From positions 48,138,207 to 48,202,206 of the forward strand of contig NC_080078.1 in the NCBI RefSeq assembly GCF_949987535.1: a DNA stretch of 64,000 nucleotides, read 5' to 3'. The DNA comes from Balaenoptera acutorostrata (taxonomy: Eukaryota; Chordata; Mammalia; Artiodactyla; Balaenopteridae). The notes beneath the pieces are model-generated. The model did no database searches, was not told where the DNA came from, and worked only from the letters and a program-made list of their open reading frames with translations. This document shows positions 11,252 through 22,589 of this stretch, one piece after another. Every line of letters starts with the position of its first letter. Within the stretch, counting starts at the first letter, position 1. Position numbers and translations under genes: made by a program.

Positions 11252-11423
11252 GGGATTTCCCTGGCAGTCCAGTGGTTAAGACTTCATGCTTCCAACGCAG
11301 GGGGAGCCGGTTTGATCTCTCGCTGGGGAACTACGATCCCACATGCCGTGCGTTGCAGCCAAAAAAAATAAAATAAAATAAAATTTTTAAAAGAGCCCAA
11401 ATTAAAAAAAAAAAAAAAAAAAG
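11252..11423 (+). mobile_element. CHR-type SINE, short form
   Basis: A tRNA-related head ('ggatttccctggcagtccag', 'ggtttgatctctcgctgg', 'gatcccacatgccg') is followed directly by an A-rich tail ((AAAAT)n then poly(A)). The TSD agtgttga lies at 11244-11251 and 11424-11431. It is shorter than other CHR copies here because the post-tRNA body is missing. Confidence 0.9.
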
Positions 11424-11431
11424 AGTGTTGA

Positions 11432-13682
11432 ACACAGAAAAAATGCAAGCTACATGTTTGGTGTAATAGGTTTTACTAAGAAGTAAATTTGACTCCATTT
11501 ACATATTTGGACAAAATGAAAAATTTTGATCACTGCAAAAAGTGATGTTTGAGGACACTCCATTTCCAAATCTCTTTCCATGTGGAGGAGATCACGAAAA
11601 GAACAGCTGTTTCAAAATTATGGCCATTGGTTTTACATCCCAAATCCCCTTAAAAAAGGGGGTTTTCTGACAAAACATCTATCTAATCATTATGCCTTTC
11701 CCTCATCCAGAGGCAAAGGTTCTATAAGGATGTCCAGATGGCAGTAGAGTAACATGTTTCCTGTTAAAATCAGTAAACTGTCAATTATTTCTAAGGACTG
11801 TTTAAAGTTACAAAAATAAAAATGATCATGCCCCAAATTCTGGTTTATTTACTTTCTTGACTTAGACTTGTAATTTTCATCAGAATAATTTCTTGGGCAT
11901 TTTATGTTTCTCATCCCAATTACTTTAGCTTTTAAAACTGACTGCAAAGCTCGTTCTTATGAATGACATGAGGAGTGCAGTTTAACTGTAGTAGAGAAGA
12001 TACAGCACTAGAAATTATGCCTCAACGTATATTTTTTCTATTACATGATAGTTTTTGACTTGTCATTTTCAAGTAACCCACATAAAGTATTTCATGTGTT
12101 TAACATGGTGTTCCTTCCTTATCAATACAATACATAGGTGGGACTTGTGCAGACTGAGACAATAATAATAATACCATCAAAATTTAGACCGTCTCTTAGT
12201 TATTACAAAAAAAATTTACCAATGAATAAAAATTCTTGGAGAAATCTTGTATTGTTTTGAGAATAAAAATACAAAATTCCCATACTCAGTCCAAGGATCT
12301 AACATAGAGATCAAGGTCACTTTGTTAAAACTCAAAAGTCCATGAAAATATAAAATATTAGGATACTAAAAGGCTCTTGAGCAATTATTCCAATGTATTT
12401 ACCCAAGCTTGTAGCAGTTTCTAGTCCATAATCATAAGGCAATTTATGACTGAACTAAAATGTCTCAAAGGTCAAGACATTAGAAAGAACAATTTGAAAA
12501 TAGCAGTTTTCTAATCAGGTTACAAGTCTAAAAATAAATCTAATAAAATGTTTTAAAATAATATCATTATCTTAGATTATAAACAATTCTTCATATATAA
12601 TTTATATGTAAATTATAACAATAGACAGACATGTTCCTTGGCCTGTATGCAGTATTACAAATTCACCATACACCGCTACCTAAATGCCACACTGTAAGAC
12701 TCCCAGGGTCTAGGTGTTAATCTATCTGGACAATATCTTAATTACTGTGTATTACCATAAAGCAATAAAACTTCATTTGAATCTGACAGTCCATCTGGTA
12801 TTTCGGATGAATGAAAATAAATCAATTATTATTACATGGAAATAGTTTCTGACGTTCCTTGTAGGTTAATAAGGTAAATTCTAAAGTTTATTCAGGGAAT
12901 AAGAGGTAAAGGGGCAAATTAAAATTCAATATATTTTATTAGTTTGTTTGCTGTTGTATGAACATTGGGAAAAAATGACTCTGGAATTTATGCTAAAAGA
13001 AGTGTTGGCATTCACCAGAAATCAACTAATATTGCCTAAAAGTGGTGGTGACATGGGATGGACAAACTATGACCCAGTCTGATGCACAAAGGGCTAGTGG
13101 AGGATGCAAAGGACATTGTACAACAGTAGTCTCAAGAATATCACTTCAGAAGAAATGCTGCTTGTGATAGTCAAACACAGGATGAGCTGATATTTAAATC
13201 GTAAAGTTGGATGATAATCACTGATAGAATGAGCTGTGACATTTTAAAATTTCAGTTTTCCCCTGCTCTTACCCTTCTAAACCCCTGAAATAGGCTGTAC
13301 TTCCTACATAAATGCCCAGGTGACGAGTGGGAGGCAGCCACAAAATGGTGCCTGCGTCTGAATATTCTAGAGGACAGTTTCTGATCCCATTTTCACCTCC
13401 TTTGTATCCATGTACGTGGGTATGTGCGTGTGTACCTTAAGTATAGCTACACACTTCCACGAAACAAACTGTGATTAGCAAATAATTCTTTCTGCCTAGT
13501 ATCTCCACCAAGCTCACAATCTTCTTTTAATATATCAAATGTTCCTTTAACAAAATCCTAACGATCTTGCTTTTTAAAAATTTCTACAAAAGGCTCTCTA
13601 AAACAGGTAGCAAGGGCTTGTTCTCTTCTGCTCAAAAAAAACCTTTGGCCACTCTAAAAGCACAGGTAGAATATCAATTACT
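11432..13682. other. ~2.2 kb without a recognisable repeat
   Basis: This is one of the longer stretches without a repeat or gene that I can identify. It is AT-rich with only short open frames, and ends at the TSD of the full-length L1. It may hold conserved non-coding sequence, but nothing in the sequence itself shows that. Confidence 0.4.
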
Positions 13683-13698
13683 AAGAACTAAGCAGTAG

Positions 13699-15950
13699 GG
13701 GGATTGGAGAAGATGGCGGAAGAGTAAGACGCGGAGATCACATTCCTTCCCACAGATACAGTAGAAATACATCTACACGTGGAACTGCTCCTACAGAACA
13801 CCCACTGAACGCTGGCAGAAAACGTCCGACCTCCAAAAAGGCAAGAAACTCCCCCCGTACTTGGGTAGGGCAAAAGAAAAAAGAAATAACAGAGACAAAA
13901 GAATAGGGACGGCACCTGCACCAGTGGGAGGGAGCCGTGAAGGAGGAAAGGTTTCCACGCACTAGGAGCCCCTTCGCGGGCGGAGACTGCGGGGGGCAGA
14001 GGGGGGAAGCTTCAGAGCCACGGAGGAGAGCGCAGCCACAGAGGTGCAGAGGGCAAAGCGGAGAGGTTCCCGCACAGAGGCTCGGCGCCGAGCAGCACTC
14101 ACCAGCCCGAGAGGCTTGTCTGCTCCCCCGCCGGCCGGGGCGGGCGGGGCTGGGAAGTGAGGCTCGGGCTGCGGTCGGATCGCAGGGAGAGGACTGGGGC
14201 TGGCGGCGTGAACACAGCCTGAAGGGGTTAGCGCACCACAGCTAGCCCGGAGGGAGTCCGGGAAAAAGTCTGCAGCTGCCGAAGAGGCAAGAGACTTTTT
14301 CTTGCCTCTTTGTTTCGCGGCGGGCAAGGAGAGGGGATTCAGAGCGCCGCCTAAACGAACTCCAGAAAAGGGCGGGAGCCGCGGCTATCAGCGCGGATCC
14401 CACAGCAACAGGGGCGCAGAGGGAAAATCGGAGAGACTCCCGCACAGAGGCTCGGCGCCGAGCGGCGCTCACCAGCCCGAGAGGCTTGTCTGCTCCCCCG
14501 CCGGGGCAGGCGGGGCTGGGAGCTGAGGCTCGGGCTGCGGTCGGATCGCAGGGAGAGGACTGGGGCTGGCGGTGTGAACACAGCCTGAAGGGGTTGGCGC
14601 ACCACAGCTAGCCAGGAGGGAGACCGGGAAAAGGTCTGCAGCTGCCGAAGAGGCAAGAGACTTTTTCTTGCCTCTTTGTTTCGCTGCGCGCAAGGAGAGG
14701 GGATTCAGAGCGCCGCCTAAACGAGCTCCAGAGAAGGGCGCGAGCCACGGCGATCAGCGCGGACCCCAGAGACGGGCGTGAGACGCTGGGGCTGCTGCTG
14801 CCGCCTCCAAAAAGCCTGTGTGTGAGCACAGGTCACTCTCCACACCGCCCCTCCCGGTAGCCTGTGCAGCCCGCCACTGCCAGGGTCCCGGGATCCGGGG
14901 ACAACATCCCCGGGAGAACGCACTGAGCGCCTCGGGCTGGTGCAACGTCACGCCGGCCTCGGCCGCCGCAGGCTCGCCCCGCCTCCTCCGTACCCTCCCT
15001 CCCCGCGGCCTGGGTGAGCCAGAGCCCCGGAAGCAGCTGCTCCTTTAACCCCGTCCTGTCTGGGCGGGGAACAGACGCCCTCAGGCGACCTACACGCAGA
15101 GGCGGGTCCAAATCCAAAGCTGAACCCCAGGAGCTGTGCGAACAGGGAAGAGAAGGGGAAATCTCTCCCAGCAGCCTCAGGAGCAGCGGATTAAAGCTCC
15201 ACAAACAACTTGATGTGCCTGCATCTGTTGAATACCTGAATAGACAACGAATCATCCCAAATTCAGGAGGGGGACTCTGGGAGCAGGAGATATTAATTTC
15301 TCCCCTTTTCCTTTTTTTTGTGAGTGTATATGTATATGCTTCTGGGTGAGATTTTGTCTGTATAGCTTTGCTTTACAATAGCTTTATTTTACTTCACTAT
15401 ATTATAGCCTCTTTCTTTCTTTCTTTCTATTTTTTCTCCCTTTTACTCTGAGCCGTGTGGACGAAAGGCTCTTGGTGCTCCAGCCAGGCATCAGGGCCGT
15501 GCCTCTGAGGTGGGAGAGCCAACTTCAGAACACTGATCCACAAGAGACCTCCCAGCTCCACGTAATACCAAACGGCAAAAATCTCCCAGAGATCTCCATC
15601 TCAACATCAAGACCCAGCTTCACTCAACGACCAGCAAGCTACAGTGCTGGACACCCTATGCCAAACAACTAGCTAGACAGGAACACAACCCCATCCATTA
15701 GCAGAGAGGCTGCCTAAAATCATAATAAGGCCACAGACACCCCAAAATACACCACCAGACGTGGACGTGCCCACCAGAAAGACAAGATCTAGCCTCATCC
15801 ACCAGAACTCAGGCACTAGTTCCCTCCACCAGGAAGCCTACACAACCCACTGAACCAACCTTAGCCACTGGGGACAGATACCAAAAACAATGGGAACTAC
15901 GAACCTGCAGCCTGTGAAAAGGAGACCCCAAACACAGTAAGATAGGCAAA
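13699..15950 (+). promoter_or_regulatory. L1 5'UTR / internal promoter, CpG-rich
   Basis: The extreme 5' end carries gagaagatggcggaag. This resembles the YY1-type site (AAGATGGC) that in other mammalian L1s sits near +10 to +20 and positions transcription start. About 13950-15080 is strikingly GC- and CpG-rich compared with the AT-rich surroundings, so it is the main CpG-island-like segment of the window. In other mammals this region drives sense, and sometimes antisense, RNA polymerase II transcription and is a methylation target. Activity here is inferred. Confidence 0.75.
14015..14741 (+). repeat. Two tandem ~366-bp L1 5'UTR monomers
   Basis: Monomer 1 is 14015-14375 and monomer 2 is 14376-14741. 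Anchors repeat at a spacing of 370 before and 366 after a 4-bp indel (cgcacagagg at 14071 and 14441; ggattcagag at 14335 and 14701). Both contain cggcgccgag, cggatcgcagggagagg and the near-palindromic ggcaagagac/ctttttcttgcc. A truncated third unit may begin at 14742. The arrangement is analogous to mouse L1 monomeric promoters. Confidence 0.9.
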
Positions 15951-15977
15951 ATGAGACGACAGTAAAACACACAGCAG

Positions 15978-16845
15978 ATGAAGGAGCAGGCTCAAAACAC
16001 ACTGGACTTAACAAATGAAGAGGAAATAGGTAGTCTACCTGAAAAAGAATTCAGAATAATGATAGTAAGGATGATCCAAAATCTTGGAAATAGAATAGAC
16101 AAAATGCAAGAAACATTTAACAAGGATGTAGAAGAACTAAAGAGGAACCAAGCAATGATGAAAAACACAATAAATGAAATTAAAAATACTCTAGATGGGA
16201 TCAATAGTAGAATAACTGAGGCAGAAGAAAGGATAAGTGACCTGGAAGATAAAATGGTGGAAATAACTACTACAGAGCAGGATAACGAAAAAAGAATGAA
16301 AAGAACTGAGGACAGTCTCAGGGACCTCTGGGACAACATTAAACGCTCCAACATTCGAATTATAGGGGTACCAGAAGAAGAAGAGAAAAAGAAAGGGACT
16401 GAGAAAATTTTTGAAGAGATTATAGTTGAAAACTTCCCTAATATGGGAAAGGAAATAGTTAATCAAGTCCTGGAAGCACAGAGAGTCCCATACAGGATAA
16501 ACCCAAGGAGGAACACGCCAAGACACATATTAATCAAACTGTCAAAAATTAAATATAAGGAAAACATATTAAAGGCAGCAAGGGAAAAAAAAACAAATAA
16601 CACACAAGGGAATCCCCATAAGGTTAACATCTGATCTATCAGCAGAAACTCTGCAAGCCAGAAGGGAGTGGCAGGATATACTTAAAGTGATGAAGGAGAA
16701 AAACCTACAACCAAGATTACTCTACCCAGCAAGGATCTCATTCAGATTCGATGGAGAAATTAAAACCTTTACAGACAAGCAAAAGCTGAGAGAGTTCAGC
16801 ACCACCAAACCAGCTTTACAACAAATGCTAAAGGAAATTCTCTAG
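15978..16845 (+). pseudogene. LINE-1 ORF1 (ORF1p RNA-binding protein), frameshifted
   Basis: ORF1p is the trimeric nucleic-acid chaperone that coats L1 RNA. The readable frame from 15978 encodes a heptad-rich coiled coil (about residues 25-105, ending in EERISDLEDKM). An RRM-like part (NIRIIGVPE) and the start of the C-terminal domain (TPRHILIKL, ILKAAREKK) follow. The frame then shifts at an A9 run (16585-16593), consistent with one extra A, and stops after 218 codons. The missing C-terminus is legible in the next frame and ends at TAG 16843-16845. An upstream in-frame ATG at 15951 is followed four codons later by TAA (15963-15965). The usual family start is probably that ATG, so the N-terminus is damaged too. 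Confidence 0.92.
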
Positions 16846-16903
16846 GCAAGAAACACAAGAGAAGGAAAACACCTACAATAACAAACCCAATACATTTAAG
16901 AAA

Positions 16904-19900
16904 ATGGGAATAGGAACATACATATCGATAATTACCTTGAATGTAAATGGATTAAATGCTCCCACCAAAAGACACAGGCTGGCTGAATGGATACAAAAAC
17001 AAGACCCATATATATGCTGTTTACAAGAGACCCACTTCAGACCTGGAGACACATACAGACTGAAAGTGAGGGGATGGAAAAAGATATTCCATGCAAATGG
17101 AAATCAAAAGAAAGCTGGAGTAGCAATTCTCATATCAGACAAAATAGACTTTAAAATAAAGACTATTACAAGAGACAAAGAAGGACACTATATAATGATC
17201 AAGGGATCAATCCAAGAGGAAGGTATAACAATTGTAAATATTTATGCACCCAACATAGGAGCACCTCAATACATAAGGCAAATACTAACAGCCATAAAAG
17301 GGAAAATTGACAGCAACACAATCATAGTAGGGGAATTTAACACCCCACTTTCACCAATGGACAGATCATCCAAAATGAAAATAAATAAGGAAACACAAGC
17401 TTTAAATGATACATTAAACAAGATGACTTAATTGATATTTATAGGACATTCCACCCAAAAACAACAGAATACACATTTTTCTCAAGTGCTCATGGAACAT
17501 TCTCCAGGATAGATCATATCTTGGGTCACAAATCAAGCCTTGGTAAATTTAAGAAAATTGAAATCGTATCAAGTATCTTTTCTGATCACAACGCTATGAG
17601 ACTAGATATCAATTACAGGAAAAGATCTGTAAAAAATACAAACACATGGAGGCTACACAATACATTACTTAATAACGAAGTGATTACTGAAGAAATCAAA
17701 GGAGAAATCAAAAAATACCTAGAAACAAATGACAATGGAGACACGACGACCCAAAACCTATGGGACGCAGCAAAAGCAGTGCTAAGAGGGAAGTTTATAG
17801 CAATACAAGCCTACCTCAAGAAACAGGAAACATCTCAAATAAACAACCTAACCTTGCACCTAAAGCAATTAGAGAAAGAAGAACAAAAAAACCCCAAAGC
17901 CAGCAGAAGGAAAGAAATTATAAAGATCAGGTCAGAAATAAATGAAAAAGAAATGAAGGAAACAATAGCAAAAATCAATGAAACTAAAAGCTGGTTCTTT
18001 GAGAAGATAAACAAAATTGATAAACCATTAGCCAGACTCATCAAGAGAAAAAGGGAGAAGACTCAGATCAATAGAATTAGAAATGAAAAAGGAGAAGTAA
18101 CCACTGACACTGCAGAAATACAAAAGATCATGAGAGATTACTACAAGCAACTCTATGCCAATAAAATGGACAACCTGGAAGAAATGGACAAATTCTTAGA
18201 AATGCACAAACTGCCGAGACTAAACCAGGAGAAATAGAAAATATGAACAGACCAATCACAAGCACTGAAATTGAAACTGTGATTAAAAACCTTCCAACAA
18301 ACAAAAGCCCAGGACCAGATGGCTTCACAGGTGAATTCTATCAAACATTTAGAGAAGAGCTAACACCTATCCTTCTCAAACTCTTCCAAAATATTGCAGA
18401 GGGAGGAACACTCCCAAACTCATTCTACGAGGCCACCATCACCCTGATACCAAAACCAGACAAAGATGTCACAAAGAAAGAAAACTACAGGCCAATATCA
18501 CTGATGAACATAGATGCAAAAATCCTCAACAAAATACTAGCAAACAGAATCCAACAGCACATTAAAAGGATCATACACCATGATCAAGTGGGGTTTATCC
18601 CAGGAATGCAAGGATTCTTCAATATATGCAAATCAATCAATGTGATACACCATATTAACAAATAGAAGGAGAAAAACAATATGATCATCTCAATAGATGC
18701 AGAGAAAGCTTTCGACAAAATTCAACACCCATTTATGATAAAAGCCCTGCAGAAAGTAGGCATAGAGGGAACTTTCCTCAACATAATAAAGGCCATATAT
18801 GACAAACCCACAGCCAACATTGTCCTCAATGGTGAAAAACTGAAACCATTTCCACTAAGATCAGGAACAAGACAAGGTTGCCCACTCTCACCACTATTAT
18901 TCAACATAGTTCTGGAAGTCCTAGCCACAGCAATCAGAGAAGACAAAGAAATAAAAGGAATCCAAATCGGAAAAGAAGAAGTAAAGCTGTCACTATTTGC
19001 AGATGACATGATACTATACATAGAGAATCCTAAAGATGCTACCAGAAAACTCCTAGAGCTAATCAATGAATTTGGTAAAGTAGCAGGATACAAAATTAAT
19101 GCACAGAAATCTCTTGCATTTCTATACACTAATGACGAAAAATCTGAAAGTGAAATTAAGAAAACACTCCCATTTACCATTGCAACAAAAAGAATAAAAT
19201 ATCTAGGAATAAACCTACCTAAGGAGACAAAAGACCTGTATGCAGAAAATTATAAGACACTGATGAAAGAAATTAAAGACGATACAAATAGATGGAGAGA
19301 TATACCATGTTCCTGGATTGGAAGAATCAACATTGTGAAAATGACTCTACTACCCAAAGCAATCTACAGATTCAATGCAATCCCTATCAAACTACCACTG
19401 GCATTTTTCACAGAACTAGAACAAAAAATTTCACAATTTGTATGGAAACACAAAAGACCCCGAAGAGCCAAAGCAATCTTGAGAACGAAAAATGGAGCTG
19501 GGGGAATCAGGCTCCCTGACTTCAGACTATATTACAAAGCTTCAGTAATCAAGACAGTTTGGTATTGGCACAAAAACAGAAATATAGATCAATGGAACAG
19601 GATAGAAAGCCCAGAGATAAACCCACACACATATGGTCAACTTATCTTTGATAAAGGAGGCAAGCATATACAGTGGAGAAAAGACAGCCTCTTCAATAAG
19701 TGGTGCTGGGAAAATTGGACAGGAACATGTAAAAGTATGAAATTAGAACACTCCCTGACACCATGCACAAAAATAAACTCAAAATGGATTAAAGACCTAA
19801 GTGTAAGGGCAGACACTATCAAACTCTTAGAGGAAAACATAGGCAGAACACTCTATGACATACATCACAGCAAGATTCTTTTTGACCCAGCTCCCAGAGA

Positions 19901-20720
19901 AATGGAAATAAGAACACAAATAAACAAATGGGACCTAATGAAACTGAAAAGCTTTTGCACAGCAAAGGAAACCATAAACAAGACCAAAAGACAACCCTCA
20001 GAATGGGAGAAAATATTTGCAAATGAAGCAACTGACAAAGGATTAATCTCCAAGATTTACAAGCCGCTCATGCAGCTCAATAACAAAAAAACGAACAACC
20101 CAATCCAAAAATGGGCAGAAGATCTAAATAGACATTTCTCCAAAGAAGATATACAGATGGCCTACACACACATGAAAGAATGCTCAACATCATTAATCAT
20201 TAGAGAAATGCAAATCAAAACTACAATGAGATATCATCTCACACCGGTCAGAATGGCCATCATCAAAAAATCTAGAAACAGTAAATGCTGGAGAGGGTGT
20301 GGAGGAAAGGGAACACTCTTGCACTGTTGGTGGGAATGTAAATTGATACAGCCACTATGGAGAACAGTATGGAGGTTCCTTAAAAAACTACAAATAGAAC
20401 TACCATACGACCCAGCAATCCCACTACTGGGCATATACCCTGAGAAAACCATAGGTCAAAAAGAATCATGTACCAAAATGTTCATTGCATCTCTGTTTAC
20501 AATAGCCAGGACATGGAAGCAACCTAAGTGTCCATCGACAGATGAATGGATAAAGAAGATGTGGCACATATATACAATGGAATATTACTCAGCCATAAAA
20601 AGAAATGAAATGGAGGTATTTGTAATGAGGTGGATGGAGTTAGAGTCTGTCATACAGAGTGAAGTAAGTCAGAAAGAGAAAAACAAATACAGTATGCTAA
20701 CACATATATATGGAATCTAA
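16904..20720 (+). pseudogene. LINE-1 ORF2 (endonuclease/reverse transcriptase), inactivated
   Basis: ORF2p nicks target DNA and reverse-transcribes L1 and SINE RNA. In order it has an APE-type endonuclease (TLNVNGLN, CLQETH, later RIDHIL and SDHNAMRL), a central region, an RT domain with FADD at 18996-19007, and a C-terminal Cys-rich segment ([18 protein letters not shown], 20286-20339). Lesions are a net -1 near 17424 (premature TAA), a net -1 near 18228 (premature TAG at 18235-18237) and an in-frame TAG at 18663-18665. The remaining 679 codons (18681-20720) are open. In the endonuclease the motif normally read as GDFNTP is GEFNTP here (GAA at 17333-17335), so a catalytic Asp is replaced by Glu. 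Confidence 0.95.
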
Positions 20721-21127
20721 GGGAAAAAAAAAAAAAAAAAAGGCCATGAAGAACCTAGTGGCAAGACAGGAATAAAGACACAGACCTACTAGAGAATGGA
20801 CTTGAGGATATGGGGAGGGGGTGGGGTGAGATGTGACAGGGTGAGAGAGTGTCATGGACATATGTACACTACCAAATGTAAAATAGATAGCTAGTGGGAA
20901 GCAGCCGCATAGCACAGGGAGATCAGCTCGGTGCTTTGTGACCACCTAGAGGGGTGGGATGGGGAGGGTGGGAGGGAGGGAGATGCAAGAGGGAAGAGAA
21001 ATGGGAACATATTGTATATGTATAACTGATTCACTTTGTTATAAAGCAGATGCTAACACACTATTGTAAGGCAATTATACTTCAATAAAGATGTTTGAGA
21101 AAAAAAAAAAAATCAAAAAAAAAAAAA
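20721..21127 (+). other. L1 3'UTR with G-rich tract, poly(A) signal and tail
   Basis: The region begins with an A-run, then contains G-rich blocks (atggggagggggtgggg near 20810-20826; gtgggatggggagggtggga near 20956). AATAAA follows at 21084-21089 and an impure A-tail (A-runs interrupted by 'tc') at 21098-21127. The G-rich 3'UTR tract is a known, conserved L1 feature able to form quadruplexes. Confidence 0.9.
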
Positions 21128-21143
21128 AAGAACTAAGCAGTAG

Positions 21144-22589
21144 AGCTTGAACACTTAAATATGTAAATATATATGTTCTTCAAAATTTTCACATCCAGGA
21201 GGTCAAAACAGAGAAATGTAAACAGGTAAAGGCAAAAAAGCTCCAAATTGCAGCGCGAAGTGAACTTCGAGCCCTGTTTGACACCAGAGAGGCAGAGAGG
21301 GAAAGCGGTAGAAACCATTACTGTCTTCCTTTGATGACACAAGCAAAACCTCTGAGAATCTCGGCATTTCTCAAAGGGATCTACAAATTATGCATGATTC
21401 ATATCTTTAGAAATCACTCCAGTCAACTTATAAAATGGAGAATTCACTGTAAAAGTTTTGGAGGTCAGCCCTGAAACCATTTAACATACATAACTAAAGA
21501 AAAAAAATTGGACATTATAGTTATAAAATATACAAATATTTTAAGCCTCAGAAATTTTAGAAATAATTATACAAGCTAAAAACAGAAAGTAGAGAAGAAC
21601 AAGTAGAAAAGTATAAATGAGCTGATGTTCTAATTTTGCATACAGAGAGTTAAGAGATGATGCTTGAAGCTGATAAATCAAGTAGGGATTTGAGTATATA
21701 TAATCTAGATGTATAACGTTTCCAAACAAAGAGCAAATCAACCAAGATTAGATGACAAAATGAGAGGTGATGGTGGTGAAAGGAGCTATATAAGTATTCT
21801 AGTTTCATCCTCTTCCATAGACGACCACTTTGGGGTTATTTATTGTAGCGGATAGGATTTAAATAGGTAATATATTAAAGTTACCAGATACTAGCTAGTA
21901 TTGATTTATATAAAATACAATTATTTATTTGTCTAAATTAAATTTATATATTATTCTATTTATTTAGTAAAAAAACAAGCTGTTAGAACATTTAATTTGC
22001 ATCCCTTAAGAGGAATAAATTAGAAAAAAAATTATTATGCTTATGAGGTTCACGGAGATAGTAGGCAACCATGCCTCTATTTGATAAATATTCCTAACAC
22101 ATAATTTATTGCTCCCAAATACAAATACTGAAATTTGCCTTTATTTCTAAAGCTCATATTACCTCTTTGGGTAGAGATTTTCTCAGTCATATCAATTAGT
22201 AAGAAATGCTGCTTTAGAACAGGTTTAGAGCATCAAAAATATTACCAATATATATTTATGGAATTAAATTGATTCTCTGCTCTTGTGAATGTGTGTGTGT
22301 GTCTGTGTGTGTCATAAAAGGAGGCTTGAAAAATGATCACCTAGCCCTAAATTCTATGATTATAGAACCATAGACTTCGTCTGTATGGTGTAAATACACA
22401 CACACAAATTCAATACCTAACACAGCATTGTATTTCAAGGGTAAAAAGACAGAGGCAGCTCTTTCAGGAATTAGACTTAGTACAGATGTAAGGATTTTAA
22501 CTTATGCTGTAATTAAAGACCATTGTTATAGATGCAGTAGGATTTAAAGAACTTAAGAAAACTGAGACGTAATATTTCATTTCGCTTCA
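21144..22589. other. Anonymous AT-rich intergenic DNA
   Basis: No gene is seen. A segment at about 21349-21412 resembles 26934-26992 and may be a shared fossil repeat. A short imperfect (GT)n lies near 22290-22312. Confidence 0.45.

Larger units (their letters stand above)
13699..21127 (+). mobile_element. Full-length LINE-1 (about 7.4 kb)
   Basis: The complete structure is 5'UTR (13699-15950), ORF1 (about 15951-16845), intergenic gap, ORF2 (16904-20720), 3'UTR (20721-21097) and poly(A) (21098-21127). A 16-bp perfect TSD, aagaactaagcagtag, lies at 13683-13698 and 21128-21143. An intact TSD and largely open ORF2 argue for a fairly recent insertion. The element is nevertheless dead: ORF1 carries a frameshift, and ORF2 carries two frameshifts and a nonsense codon. 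L1 is an autonomous non-LTR retrotransposon that inserts by target-primed reverse transcription. The 3'-end sequences of other L1 copies in this window resemble it. Confidence 0.97.

Noticed and set aside
18681..20720. 679-codon reverse-transcriptase ORF as a possible new RT-based system
   Set aside because: It is the C-terminal two-thirds of LINE-1 ORF2 within a complete L1 flanked by a TSD. There is no associated novel gene.
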